From a virus, in the IMG/VR virus record IMGVR_UViG_3300037562_000025, positions 1 through 24,836 of that record: a DNA stretch of 24,836 nucleotides; one strand, written 5' to 3'. The position numbers and the translations under genes are program-made. Positions 14,408 to 20,853 of this stretch are shown here, one piece after another (position 1 is the first letter of the stretch; the number at the start of each line of letters is the position of its first letter). The notes below the pieces were generated by a model. That model saw nothing but the letters and a program-made list of their open reading frames with translations. It was not told where the DNA came from and did not search any database.

Positions 14408-16507
14408 TTATTGGCACATGACTTGCCACGACACGGCGATCCCGCCAGTCACAGACCAGATCGTCATACCCGTCAAAGACGGGCTGGAAACCGAGACACC
14501 ATTACCGGGAGACGCGCCGTTAAAATCCACAGCGGACACACCAAAGATCACTGAGGGACATGCCGTTGGGAACGTCACCGCGACGGAGCCGGGGCTTCCC
14601 GCGCCGGTCGTTGCGGTTCCCGTTTGTAAAAGCATCCCGTTTGGTAGGTAAGAACATTTCGCGTTGATGCCGCACTGGGATGGCAAGCCGCCGCCACCTT
14701 GATTTTTCTGCGGGTACCAAACAACGCCACTAAGATTGGAGCCGTAGGAAAGCGTTTGATAGTACCAAGTGTTCCCGCCAAAGACCAACCCGCTGACATT
14801 TTGAAGAACAAAGGTCGATGTTGACGGGGTTATGGTGTCCCCTGAAAATTGGTTACCCGTAATTGTCCAAGACGAGCTTTGCCCGTTGCCAAAATAGAAT
14901 GGGGCAGGTGTGCGCTCAAAATAATTTCCTTCAAGAATACCGCTGCACACCCCTTGAATAAGAAACCCGGTTCCATTTCCTTCAACGTCGTTCCCAACGA
15001 TGTTAACGTTCACCGTACTGCAATCGACAGCAGTACCAATAACCGCGACTGACACATTATTAAAAAACCCATTATCTAATATGTTAACATTATTGCAGGA
15101 AGCGTCGGCACTACAAGAAATCTGCGCATATGTTCCGTTGAAGAATTGGTTTTTATCTATGGTGGACCCAAAAGCAACCTGCATGTTGATCGCTTGCCCC
15201 CAACCTAAAAACGTATTCCTGGTTATCCGCATTTCGGCCCCGTTATTAAATTTAAGTGCAATTGTGTTTATGTTTTGAAAATCTGGCTGGTCAAAATAAA
15301 CATTTTCAACTTGAACGCACACCCCGGCGTAGCCACAAGTACCCGTGAAGTTAAAGTTAAATAAGACCGCCGCCGCAGTATTGGCAAAATGTATCCGCGA
15401 ACACGTTCCTTCGCCGACTATATGGTACACGGCGATTGTAGTTACTGTAATACTCGTCGTGATTAAATAATGCCCGCAGGGGATATGCAGTTCGCCTTGG
15501 GCCGATGCCACCAGTGCGTTCTGAAATGCTGTGCTGTCGTCGTGGACGTTGTCTCCGACCGCGCCATATTGGCGGACGTTCGTTGCCCCGGTCGTATCGA
15601 TGAAGCTGTTGATCTGCGCGGGCGTGCAGTCTGCGGCATTAGCCAGCGCCGCCCCATAATTGCACTTGACTGTCGTCGCGGCCATCTGCGCCGCTTTGGC
15701 GTTGGTCACAGCGTTGTTGGCTATGGTCGTGGACAGGGAACCCGCCGAGTTTGTTACGTCTCCATTGTGCGCTGGCTCCTGCGCCGCTTGCAGCGTGCCA
15801 GTGACGCCTGTCGCCAGTGGCAAGCCAGTCAAATTTGTCGCCACGCCGCTGGCGGGCGTGCCCAAGGCAGGCGCAACGAATGTGGGACCCGTTGTCGCCG
15901 AAATAGCGCCCGTTCCGTTCAGCGAGAGCCCGAGCGCCGTCGCAACATTCGCTCCAAGGCCAGAGACACCTGTCGAAATCGGCAAACCGGTCGTGTTGGT
16001 CAAGACGCCGTTGGAGGGCGTTCCAAGCGCGCCGCCGTTGACCACGACGGAGCCCGCCGTCCCGGTATTGGCCGCCAGCGCTGCCAGCACACCGGTCCCG
16101 GTCGTCGCGCCTGAAACGGCGTTCCCTGCCGATACGTAATAAGCAAGCTGCCCAGCGAGCGCCGCATTCACGGTCCCTCCACCGCCGCCCGAAGTGCAAG
16201 GACCGCCCACCGTCACAAACTGACCGAGAGAGTTGACTGAGACGCAGCCGCCGTTGACTAGCGCGCCTGATGTCGTCGCGACAGGCGCGCCGCTGACCGC
16301 CAACGAGGAAAAATTGCCGGGCCCGGTCAACGTCAGCGTGTGCGACGTCGAATTGAGCAGCCCAAGCGTGACGCAAGCATGCGACGGCGACTGATCGTAG
16401 ACGCAGACGTTATTCCCGCTTGTCAAACCCCAGACCACATTGGTCTGCGCGATCGCGGGAGCTGCTAGACCAAGTGCGAGAAGCAGAATTGCAAAAAGTC
16501 GGCGCAT
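14408..16507 (-). CDS. Tail spike/fibre with N-terminal signal peptide and pectate-lyase-like beta-helix
   Basis: 699 residues from the ATG at 16507, which overlaps the previous stop (TGATG). Residues 1-20 (MRRLFAILLLALGLAAPAIA) form a Sec signal peptide. Residues about 110-290 are repeats built on ALGTP-(A/S)-x-GV-x-TN-x-TGLP, typical of phage fibre shafts. At about 320, VRQYGAVGDNVHDDSTAFQNAL marks the start of a right-handed beta-helix of the pectate lyase 3 type, with many NxxILDNGFF-like turns to about 590. The C-terminal YLPNGMLLQTGTATT segment and following sandwich resemble gp53-like fibre tips. Role: binds and probably degrades a surface polysaccharide. There are 18 cysteines, unusual for a phage spike. 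The beta-helix part (about 14800-15480) is clearly richer in A+T than its surroundings, suggesting an exchanged receptor-binding module. Confidence 0.87.
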   Translation of the reverse strand: MRRLFAILLLALGLAAPAIAQTNVVWGLTSGNNVCVYDQSPSHACVTLGLLNSTSHTLTLTGPGNFSSLAVSGAPVATTSGALVNGGCVSVNSLGQFVTVGGPCTSGGGGGTVNAALAGQLAYYVSAGNAVSGATTGTGVLAALAANTGTAGSVVVNGGALGTPSNGVLTNTTGLPISTGVSGLGANVATALGLSLNGTGAISATTGPTFVAPALGTPASGVATNLTGLPLATGVTGTLQAAQEPAHNGDVTNSAGSLSTTIANNAVTNAKAAQMAATTVKCNYGAALANAADCTPAQINSFIDTTGATNVRQYGAVGDNVHDDSTAFQNALVASAQGELHIPCGHYLITTSITVTTIAVYHIVGEGTCSRIHFANTAAAVLFNFNFTGTCGYAGVCVQVENVYFDQPDFQNINTIALKFNNGAEMRITRNTFLGWGQAINMQVAFGSTIDKNQFFNGTYAQISCSADASCNNVNILDNGFFNNVSVAVIGTAVDCSTVNVNIVGNDVEGNGTGFLIQGVCSGILEGNYFERTPAPFYFGNGQSSSWTITGNQFSGDTITPSTSTFVLQNVSGLVFGGNTWYYQTLSYGSNLSGVVWYPQKNQGGGGLPSQCGINAKCSYLPNGMLLQTGTATTGAGSPGSVAVTFPTACPSVIFGVSAVDFNGASPGNGVSVSSPSLTGMTIWSVTGGIAVSWQVMCQ

Positions 16508-17361
16508 CAGAAATACTCCACGATCGTCGCGCAGCCAGCCCCGCCAGCGCCTCCGGCGCCGCCGCCGCTGTATCCTGTCCCGCCGCCGCCTCCACCGCCG
16601 CCACAGACCCCGCCCGCGCCGCCAATGCCGCCCAAGGCTCCCCTCGAGCTGCCGCCGGCGCCGCCGCCGGCGCCAAAGAACGCATTTGTCGGGTAGCCGA
16701 GATTGAGCGCCGGGCTTTGTCCCGCGCCGCCAAGACCGCCCACGCCGCCGCCGCCGGCGTTGCCCCCCAAGCCGCCCGTCGCCCCGATGAAAGCAAGCTG
16801 CGCCACCGCGCCGCCCTGGCCCCCGTTCATGTCGACGCCGCCGCCGGCGCCGCCACTCGAACCACCGCCGCCGGGACCAAAACCAATGCCGCCCTGCAAT
16901 CCAGGAGTGGTGGCGGCGTCGTGTCCCGCGCCGCCCGAGCCGCCATAAACGGTAACAACCGCTGAAGTCGTGGATGGTCCCGTGCCGGGGCTGCCGCCCA
17001 GGCCGGCCGCGCCGCCCGCGCTGGACGTGCCGGCCGCGCCCGCCGCGTAACACGATCCGCCGCCGCCGCCATAAGTCGACCCGGTGTTGCCGCCAAATCC
17101 GCCGCCGCCGCCACCGGCGCCGCTGCTGAATACTCCAGCCGGCAACCAACCACCGCCGCCGCCGCCACCGCCGCCGGCGACAATCAGCACATCGACTTTG
17201 ACCGCGCCTGGCGTCGGTACGTATTTGTACGGAGACTGCGCGTAATTGACGAGTATAATATTAGTAAAAGGCCGAGCCGACGGCGGAATCGGCGGCGCTC
17301 CGGCAAGTGACAAAGCACACGGCACAAGCAACGCCAGAAGCGCAAGGTAGAAATGCTTCAT
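16507..17361 (-). CDS. Polyglycine-rich adhesin-like protein with signal peptide
   Basis: 284 residues. The N-terminus MKHFYLALLALLVPCALSLA is a signal peptide with a cut near SLA-GA. A short N-terminal segment (FTNIILVNYAQSPYKYVPT, then VKVDVLIVAGGGGGGGGGW) is followed by continuous Gly-rich runs punctuated by short hydrophobic strands. It ends GAGCATIVEYF, the hallmark closing strand of phage glycine-rich domain proteins. Such domains form polyglycine-sandwich tips in phage adhesins. On the plus strand the gene appears as long CCG/GCC triplet tracts, prone to slippage, so length variation between isolates is likely. It lies directly upstream of the spike, starts 3 bases after the preceding stop, and has an AGGG site 9 bases before its ATG. 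Confidence 0.82.
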   Translation of the reverse strand: MKHFYLALLALLVPCALSLAGAPPIPPSARPFTNIILVNYAQSPYKYVPTPGAVKVDVLIVAGGGGGGGGGWLPAGVFSSGAGGGGGGFGGNTGSTYGGGGGSCYAAGAAGTSSAGGAAGLGGSPGTGPSTTSAVVTVYGGSGGAGHDAATTPGLQGGIGFGPGGGGSSGGAGGGVDMNGGQGGAVAQLAFIGATGGLGGNAGGGGVGGLGGAGQSPALNLGYPTNAFFGAGGGAGGSSRGALGGIGGAGGVCGGGGGGGGTGYSGGGAGGAGGAGCATIVEYF

Positions 17362-17364
17362 AGC

Positions 17365-17934
17365 TTAATTCCCTGTAAAGGCGATAACATCGGTTGTATT
17401 CGTTCCGATGGCATAAATTGCGTTCAGGTTAGCGACCGCGTAGGAAATCGATTGCCCGGCAACCAAAGGGTACCCATTGGAAGTTGTCACCCCCACTGGA
17501 CCGACGTATGCGGTCCCCGTATTGGAGATCTGAGCCGTGATGACGATGCCGTTGACCAGAGCCTGCGACGGAAGTGCGGCAGCGGCGAGCGTCGAAAGCT
17601 GCTGACCGGAATAAATCGCGGCGAGAGTCGTCGGCAAATTGGTGACGAAGGCGTTGACGCCTTGAACGTTCACCGCGCCCGGCGACGTGCCGTAATTCGG
17701 CGGCGCGCCGAGAGTGGCGCCGGCCAACTGCGTCAGATTGGTCGTGACCGCGCCAAATACGCTGGCGCCGTTGCATAGCTTCCCGGTCACGTCCATCGTT
17801 ATGGGGTAGGTCAGACCGGAATTGTACGTCTGCGGCGGCGTGCCGCAGGACGCCACCACCATGGCCGTCAACACTTGCGCATGCGCGGCGCCGCAGACCA
17901 GCAGCCCAACGAGTAAAGCGAGAAAGCGCTTCAT
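17365..17934 (-). CDS. Exported phage protein with signal peptide, function unknown
   Basis: 189 residues. MKRFLALLVGLLVCGAAHA is a clear Sec signal peptide with a cut after AHA. The mature part is beta-like and Thr/Asn/Gly-rich: a paired-Cys section (ASCGTPPQTYNSG...GKLCNGASV) near the front, ATLGAPPNYGTSPGAVNVQGVNAFVTNLP in the middle, and a C-terminal GVTTSNGYPLVAGQSISY section that resembles surface-layer or appendage subunits. The start ATG lies against the left end of the tnpB element: its present GGAG (17942-17945) lies inside the element, so the transposon supplies this gene's ribosome-binding site. It is the first of three consecutive signal-peptide genes ending with the spike. Confidence 0.8.
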   Translation of the reverse strand: MKRFLALLVGLLVCGAAHAQVLTAMVVASCGTPPQTYNSGLTYPITMDVTGKLCNGASVFGAVTTNLTQLAGATLGAPPNYGTSPGAVNVQGVNAFVTNLPTTLAAIYSGQQLSTLAAAALPSQALVNGIVITAQISNTGTAYVGPVGVTTSNGYPLVAGQSISYAVANLNAIYAIGTNTTDVIAFTGN

Positions 17935-17953
17935 CTATATTCTCCGCGAGAAA

Positions 17954-17973
17954 CCCCGGCATTCATGCCGGGG
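17954..17973 (+). repeat. Left-end hairpin of the tnpB element
   Basis: CCCCGGCAT (17954-17962) pairs perfectly with ATGCCGGGG (17965-17973) across a 2-base centre. This is the subterminal imperfect-palindrome type recognised by Y1 transposases at the ends of IS200/IS605 elements. A second hairpin follows at 17985-18001. Confidence 0.75.
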
Positions 17974-17984
17974 AGGGATAGCGG

Positions 17985-18001
17985 TTCCGGCAGAGCCGGA
18001 A
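17985..18001 (+). repeat. Second left-end hairpin, followed by a pyrimidine/T-rich tract
   Basis: TTCCGGC (17985-17991) pairs perfectly with GCCGGAA (17995-18001) around a 3-base loop, followed by GGCTTTTCTTG. It could be a second transposase-recognition structure or a weak terminator that blocks incoming plus-strand transcription. Confidence 0.55.
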
Positions 18002-18033
18002 GGCTTTTCTTGCGCGAGCGGAGATGAGGGGAT

Positions 18034-18119
18034 ATATTGGCGGGGCGTCGCAGCGTTGGAACCGCCGCAACGCCCCTTGATTGCCCTCCGTTGGAACCGG
18101 AAAAGCAACCCGCCAATAT
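18034..18119 (+). promoter_or_regulatory. Structured tnpB leader with mutually exclusive stems
   Basis: ATATTGGCGGG (18034-18044) is a perfect 11-bp inverted repeat of CCCGCCAATAT (18109-18119), and the second arm runs into the tnpB start codon (18118-18120). The overlapping GGGGCGT (18042-18048) instead pairs with ACGCCCC (18070-18076), with GCGTTG/CAACGC (18053-18058, 18068-18073) as another inner option. The two long pairings share bases 18042-18044, so they compete. GTTGGAACCG is also repeated directly (18055-18064, 18090-18099). The outer stem would hide the start codon; the inner one would release it. No Shine-Dalgarno is obvious immediately before the ATG. Confidence 0.45.
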
Positions 18120-19206
18120 GATCCTCACTTACCGCTTTCGCGTCAAGGACGCATCGAACGGAACCCGCAACGCTCTCCGGGCGCAGGCGCGGGCCGTCAA
18201 TTTCGTTTGGAATTATTGCTGCCAGATTGACCGCGAGGCCCATGCCCGCTGGAAAGCTGGCCGCGTCGCCAAACGTCCGTCCGCGTTCGACCTCGCCAAT
18301 CTGTGCCGGGGCGTGACCAAGGAACTCGGCATCCATTCCGACACGGTTGACGCGGTCTGCCGCAAGTTCGCCGATGCGCGACAAGCCTGTTTTCCCAAGA
18401 CGCCGCGCTTCCGGTCGTACAAGCGTAGCCTCGATTTCGTGCCGTTCTCCAACTTCAAACGCCCGGCTAAACTCGACGGCGAGAGGCTGACCATTCTTGG
18501 TCGCACCTACCGTCTGTGGCTGTCGCGCACGATCCCTGTTGAGGGAAAGCCAAAGACGTTCGAGTTTTCGACCGACGCGCGCGGTCGCTGGTACGTCAAT
18601 ATTCAGGTCGAATTGCCGGACGCTGAGAGGCGTGAAGGGGGCGCTGTCGGCATCGACCTTGGCCTTAAAGACCTCGCCACATTGAGCAACGGCGACAAGA
18701 TCGGTGCGCCCCGCCTTTACCGCGCCAGCGAGAGACAACTGGCGCTGCACCAATCGCGGGGGCAGAAGGTCCGCGCTCGCGCCCTGTCGGCCAAGATCGC
18801 CAATCGGCGCAAGCATTTCCTCCACGTTGAAACGAGCAAGATCGTTCGTGACCACGCGGAGATTTACGTCGGAGACGTGAATGCGTCCGGCCTCAAACGC
18901 ACCAAAATGGCGAAATCCGTTGGTGACGCAGGCTGGTCTATGTTCCGCAACATGCTGTCTTACAAAGCGATTGCGCTTGGCGGCAAATGCGAAATTGTTT
19001 CCGAGCGTTGGACTACGCAAGCCTGCTCGTGCTGCGGCTCTATGAGTAGCATCACAAAACCGAAAGGTATTGGTGGGCTCGCAATAAGATACTGGCAATG
19101 CAGCGACTGCGGAGCGGACCATGATCGGGACGTGAACGCGGCGCAAAACATTCTCCGTATCGGGGCGGAACGTCGCCCTCTTGTTGAAGAAATCCCCGTC
19201 CTTTAG
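18118..19206 (+). CDS. tnpB: TnpB RNA-guided nuclease (rearranged catalytic site type)
   Basis: 362 residues from the ATG at 18118; the frame extends upstream to a TTG at 18037, but family proteins start at MILTYRFRVKDA. The N-terminal recognition region (residues 1-170) includes VNFVWNYC and the FPKTPRFRSYKR motif. RuvC-I: GIDLGLKDLATLSNGD, with Asp180. RuvC-II region: IYVGDVNASGL, where the usual Glu is Gly252, followed by KMAKSVGDAGW. Zinc finger: CSCC (303-306) and CSDC (328-331). RuvC-III: DHDRDVNAAQNIL, with Asp338. Glu296 in VSERWTTQ, just before the zinc finger, is the probable substitute acid, as in TnpB groups with a relocated catalytic glutamate. TnpB cuts DNA matching a guide copied from the element's right flank and helps retain the element. 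The stop codon lies in the right-end hairpin loop. No tnpA nearby. Confidence 0.9.
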   Translation: MILTYRFRVKDASNGTRNALRAQARAVNFVWNYCCQIDREAHARWKAGRVAKRPSAFDLANLCRGVTKELGIHSDTVDAVCRKFADARQACFPKTPRFRSYKRSLDFVPFSNFKRPAKLDGERLTILGRTYRLWLSRTIPVEGKPKTFEFSTDARGRWYVNIQVELPDAERREGGAVGIDLGLKDLATLSNGDKIGAPRLYRASERQLALHQSRGQKVRARALSAKIANRRKHFLHVETSKIVRDHAEIYVGDVNASGLKRTKMAKSVGDAGWSMFRNMLSYKAIALGGKCEIVSERWTTQACSCCGSMSSITKPKGIGGLAIRYWQCSDCGADHDRDVNAAQNILRIGAERRPLVEEIPVL

Positions 19207-19238
19207 GGCGGGGAAGACGTTAATTTTACACCCTTGCT
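19080..19238 (+). ncRNA. Probable omega/right-end RNA of TnpB with guide from the flank
   Basis: TnpB guide RNAs are cut from the 3' part of the tnpB transcript plus the right end, with the guide taken from the sequence beyond the element. The expected structures are here: the GC-rich 3' end of tnpB and a final hairpin, CCCCGTCC (19194-19201)/GGGCGGGG (19206-19213) with loop TTTA and one G-T pair, then GAAGACGTTAA. The guide would begin near 19222 and read TTTTACACCCTTGCTTAG, the end of the gene at 19238-19888. The 5' boundary is a guess based on usual lengths; only the right-end hairpin is directly visible. Confidence 0.45.
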
Positions 19239-19888
19239 TAGTAGCCGGCGTCCGAATATTGCGTCAGAGTAATAGAGATCGAGCCTGTTCCGGAGTTCAG
19301 CAGGATACGCCCCCAGGTCGGCGCGGCCAGCATGTTGGCGGTGCCGCCAACAGCCACCGCGACAAACGGGCTACCCGCGCTGTCCCAGTACATGTTGGCC
19401 GGCGCCACGGGGTTGGTGGGGCTGTTGGGGTCATCCATGGAAAACTGCAACGTAAAATTGACCGTTCCCGTCACTTTCGCCTGAAGACCAAGCTGCGGCG
19501 ACGCCCAACTGTCGGTGCGCGCCCATTGCGAGTAGGCTGTCGTGCCGGTGCCGACCGTCAGGCCGGCGACGGACGCCGCCGAGCTGGCGATGCGGGTGAC
19601 CGTGGCGTAGCTCAGCACCGAAGTGACAGAGCCAATATTGCCGCCCACCAGCGACTCGCTGATCGGGCCGCCCGCCCAATCCGTGCCGAAGATGGTGAAA
19701 GTGGTGTTGGAATTGTTGCCGGTCGAGGCGAGCACGATGTTGCGCGGCGTGTCGAGAACGGCGACGCCTCTGGAATTGACCAGTGCGCCGTTCAGCGTCA
19801 GGTTGCCAGCAGCCGGTGTCTGCGACAACGCGATGGCGGTGGGATTGGCTGCCGCGAGCGGTCCGACAGTGATGGTGATCGGCTGCAT
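19238..19888 (-). CDS. Phage virion-type protein, beta-rich, function unknown
   Basis: 216 residues; the ATG at 19888 has GAGGGG 7 bases upstream, in the segment directly after the intrinsic terminator. The sequence is almost wholly beta-like and small-residue-rich: MQPITITVGPLAAANPTAIA, NLTLNGALVNSRGVAVLDTP, NIVLASTGNNSNTTFTIFGTDWAGG, a VTGTVNFTLQFSMDDPNSP strand, and a closing ISITLTQYSDAGY. This resembles phage sheet-rich virion or decoration proteins. No signal peptide, in contrast with the next three genes. Its stop lies about 16 bases beyond the right edge of the tnpB element, and the element's predicted guide covers its last codons. Family not recognised. Confidence 0.78.
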   Translation of the reverse strand: MQPITITVGPLAAANPTAIALSQTPAAGNLTLNGALVNSRGVAVLDTPRNIVLASTGNNSNTTFTIFGTDWAGGPISESLVGGNIGSVTSVLSYATVTRIASSAASVAGLTVGTGTTAYSQWARTDSWASPQLGLQAKVTGTVNFTLQFSMDDPNSPTNPVAPANMYWDSAGSPFVAVAVGGTANMLAAPTWGRILLNSGTGSISITLTQYSDAGY

Positions 19889-19901
19889 CTAAAAACCCCT
19901 C

Positions 19902-19937
19902 AAAAATAAAGGGGGCGGGGCTCTGCGCCACGCCCCC
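19902..19937 (-). terminator. Intrinsic terminator after the head module
   Basis: On the minus strand, GGGGGCG (19937-19931) pairs with CGCCCCC (19917-19911), extended past one T/C mismatch by GGC/GCC around a 5-base loop. It is followed at once by TTTATTTTT (19910-19902). Strong GC stem plus T-tract is a textbook Rho-independent terminator. It lies between the His-rich gene and the gene starting at 19888, so head genes would be expressed above downstream genes unless read-through occurs. I see no strong promoter between it and 19888. Confidence 0.82.
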
Positions 19938-19961
19938 CCAAGACAGAAAATGTGGGGCGGC

Positions 19962-20366
19962 TCAGCCTTCCGTCTCTTTTTCCAGCTTGCGGCCGGTGGC
20001 CGGCGTGCCGTGGCGGGCCGAAGTGAAGGGATCGGCCTCGCAGGCCGCGCCACCCGCCTTGCGCGCGCGCCGCCCGGCGTGGTGCTTGTGTTCCTCGCCC
20101 TTGACCTCGCCGACGTGCTTGACTTCGCCGCCACGGCGCCGCTTGATGCGACCGCCTTTCTTGGCCTTCTTAGCTTCGGCCTCATCCTCGACATTGACGT
20201 CGGGCGTGTATCTTTCGTTCTTCTTCTTGAGGTCTTCCTCGGCCTCGTCGACGCCGCGCTTCGGAGACTCGACCTCGCCGCCTTCCTTGCGGTGCTTGGC
20301 GATATGGCGCTCGATCTCGTGTTCGGTGCCATGGGTGTGGTGATAAGCGTGATGATGGCCCTTCAT
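19962..20366 (-). CDS. His-rich, highly charged small phage protein
   Basis: 134 residues from the ATG at 20366, chosen because AAGGGG lies 6 bases upstream; the open frame extends to 20600 but that part is a shadow of the preceding gene. The N-terminus is a His cluster (MKGHHHAYHHTHGTEHEIERHIAKHRKEGGE) that could bind metal. A Lys/Glu-rich mostly helical or disordered middle follows (EAEEDLKKKNERY, AEAKKAKKGGRIKRRRGGE), then the closing PFTSARHGTPATGRKLEKE. One Cys. Strongly mixed charge and no hydrophobic core suggest a disordered DNA- or capsid-interacting protein. Such His/Lys-rich small proteins occur beside capsid genes in related phages, but the role is unknown. It is the last gene before the terminator. 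Confidence 0.75.
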   Translation of the reverse strand: MKGHHHAYHHTHGTEHEIERHIAKHRKEGGEVESPKRGVDEAEEDLKKKNERYTPDVNVEDEAEAKKAKKGGRIKRRRGGEVKHVGEVKGEEHKHHAGRRARKAGGAACEADPFTSARHGTPATGRKLEKETEG

Positions 20367-20376
20367 GGGAGACCCC

Positions 20377-20853
20377 TTAACTGTACGACGACGTGATCTG
20401 GACGTACTTGAAGTTGATGGCCGCGACGCCCGCCGTCGTGGGAACACCCGTGGTGACAACCTGCAACTGGACCGCCGCTGGCGTCGGCAGCACCGTCGGC
20501 AAGCCGGTGGCGGCGATGAGGCCATTGATCGCCGCCAGCTGCGCGGCGGTGAAAACAATGGGAATGCGGCCGGCGGCGGCCAGCGTGATCGGACCGGCAT
20601 AGAGCGCGGGCGTCGCCGCCGTGCCGATATTGAGGACCGCGGTCGTGCCGGTGAAAGCGGTCAGCACGTCAACGTCGATCGCGCTGATGATAGAGTCGAG
20701 CGGCAGCCAGAACGTGGTGGCGGTGGCGCCGACCGTCGCGCTCTCGTTCAGCACGATCTGCTGCATCAGGATGGCGAAACCCTGGTTGGGCGTGGGCGTG
20801 CCGGGGCCTTGATCGCCCGACACCACCGGCCCGGTAAAAGTTGTCTGACCCAT
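20377..20853 (-). CDS. Small phage virion-type protein, function unknown
   Basis: 158 residues. The ATG directly follows the HNH gene's TAA (TAAATG), and its GGAGG is embedded in the last codons of that gene. The sequence has a Gly/Pro/Thr-rich arm (GPVVSGDQGPGTPTPNQGF), a short ILMQQIVLNES strand, then beta-rich segments (ATTFWLPLDSIISAIDVDV, TAVLNIGTAATPALYAG, GRIPIVFTAAQLAAINGLI) and a closing FKYVQITSSYS strand. The strand order is similar to small capsid-associated jelly-roll-like proteins, but I cannot name a family. Position just after the major capsid gene (the HNH insertion aside) supports a head or decoration role. Confidence 0.76.
   Translation of the reverse strand: MGQTTFTGPVVSGDQGPGTPTPNQGFAILMQQIVLNESATVGATATTFWLPLDSIISAIDVDVLTAFTGTTAVLNIGTAATPALYAGPITLAAAGRIPIVFTAAQLAAINGLIAATGLPTVLPTPAAVQLQVVTTGVPTTAGVAAINFKYVQITSSYS

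Larger units (their letters stand above)
17935..19222 (+). mobile_element. IS200/IS605-family tnpB-only element (IS1341-like) inserted between two phage genes
   Basis: An element of about 1.29 kb, plus strand, against the direction of all virion genes around it. Left end: two strong hairpins (17954-17973 and 17985-18001). Right end: hairpin 19194-19213. It carries tnpB but no tnpA transposase, so it is non-autonomous. There are no target duplications, as expected for this family. I place the left edge right after TTCAT (17930-17934), which is the start codon of 17365-17934 read on the other strand. If the element is removed there and the right edge is near 19222, the rejoined minus strand reads AAGGGTGTAAAA-ATG, an ideal ribosome-binding site for that gene. 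This supports the edges, which are otherwise approximate by a few bases. Confidence 0.75.

Noticed and set aside
16520-17180. CCG/GCC triplet tracts resembling a repeat array
   Set aside because: They are codons for polyglycine on the minus strand, not an independent repeat; no CRISPR-like spacing.
17935-19146. Minus-strand frame of 403 codons over tnpB
   Set aside because: Antisense shadow; TnpB motifs and zinc finger are all in the plus frame.
20366-20600. N-terminal extension of the His-rich protein to 20600
   Set aside because: The added part is an Arg/Ser-rich shadow of the preceding gene; AAGGGG points to the ATG at 20366.
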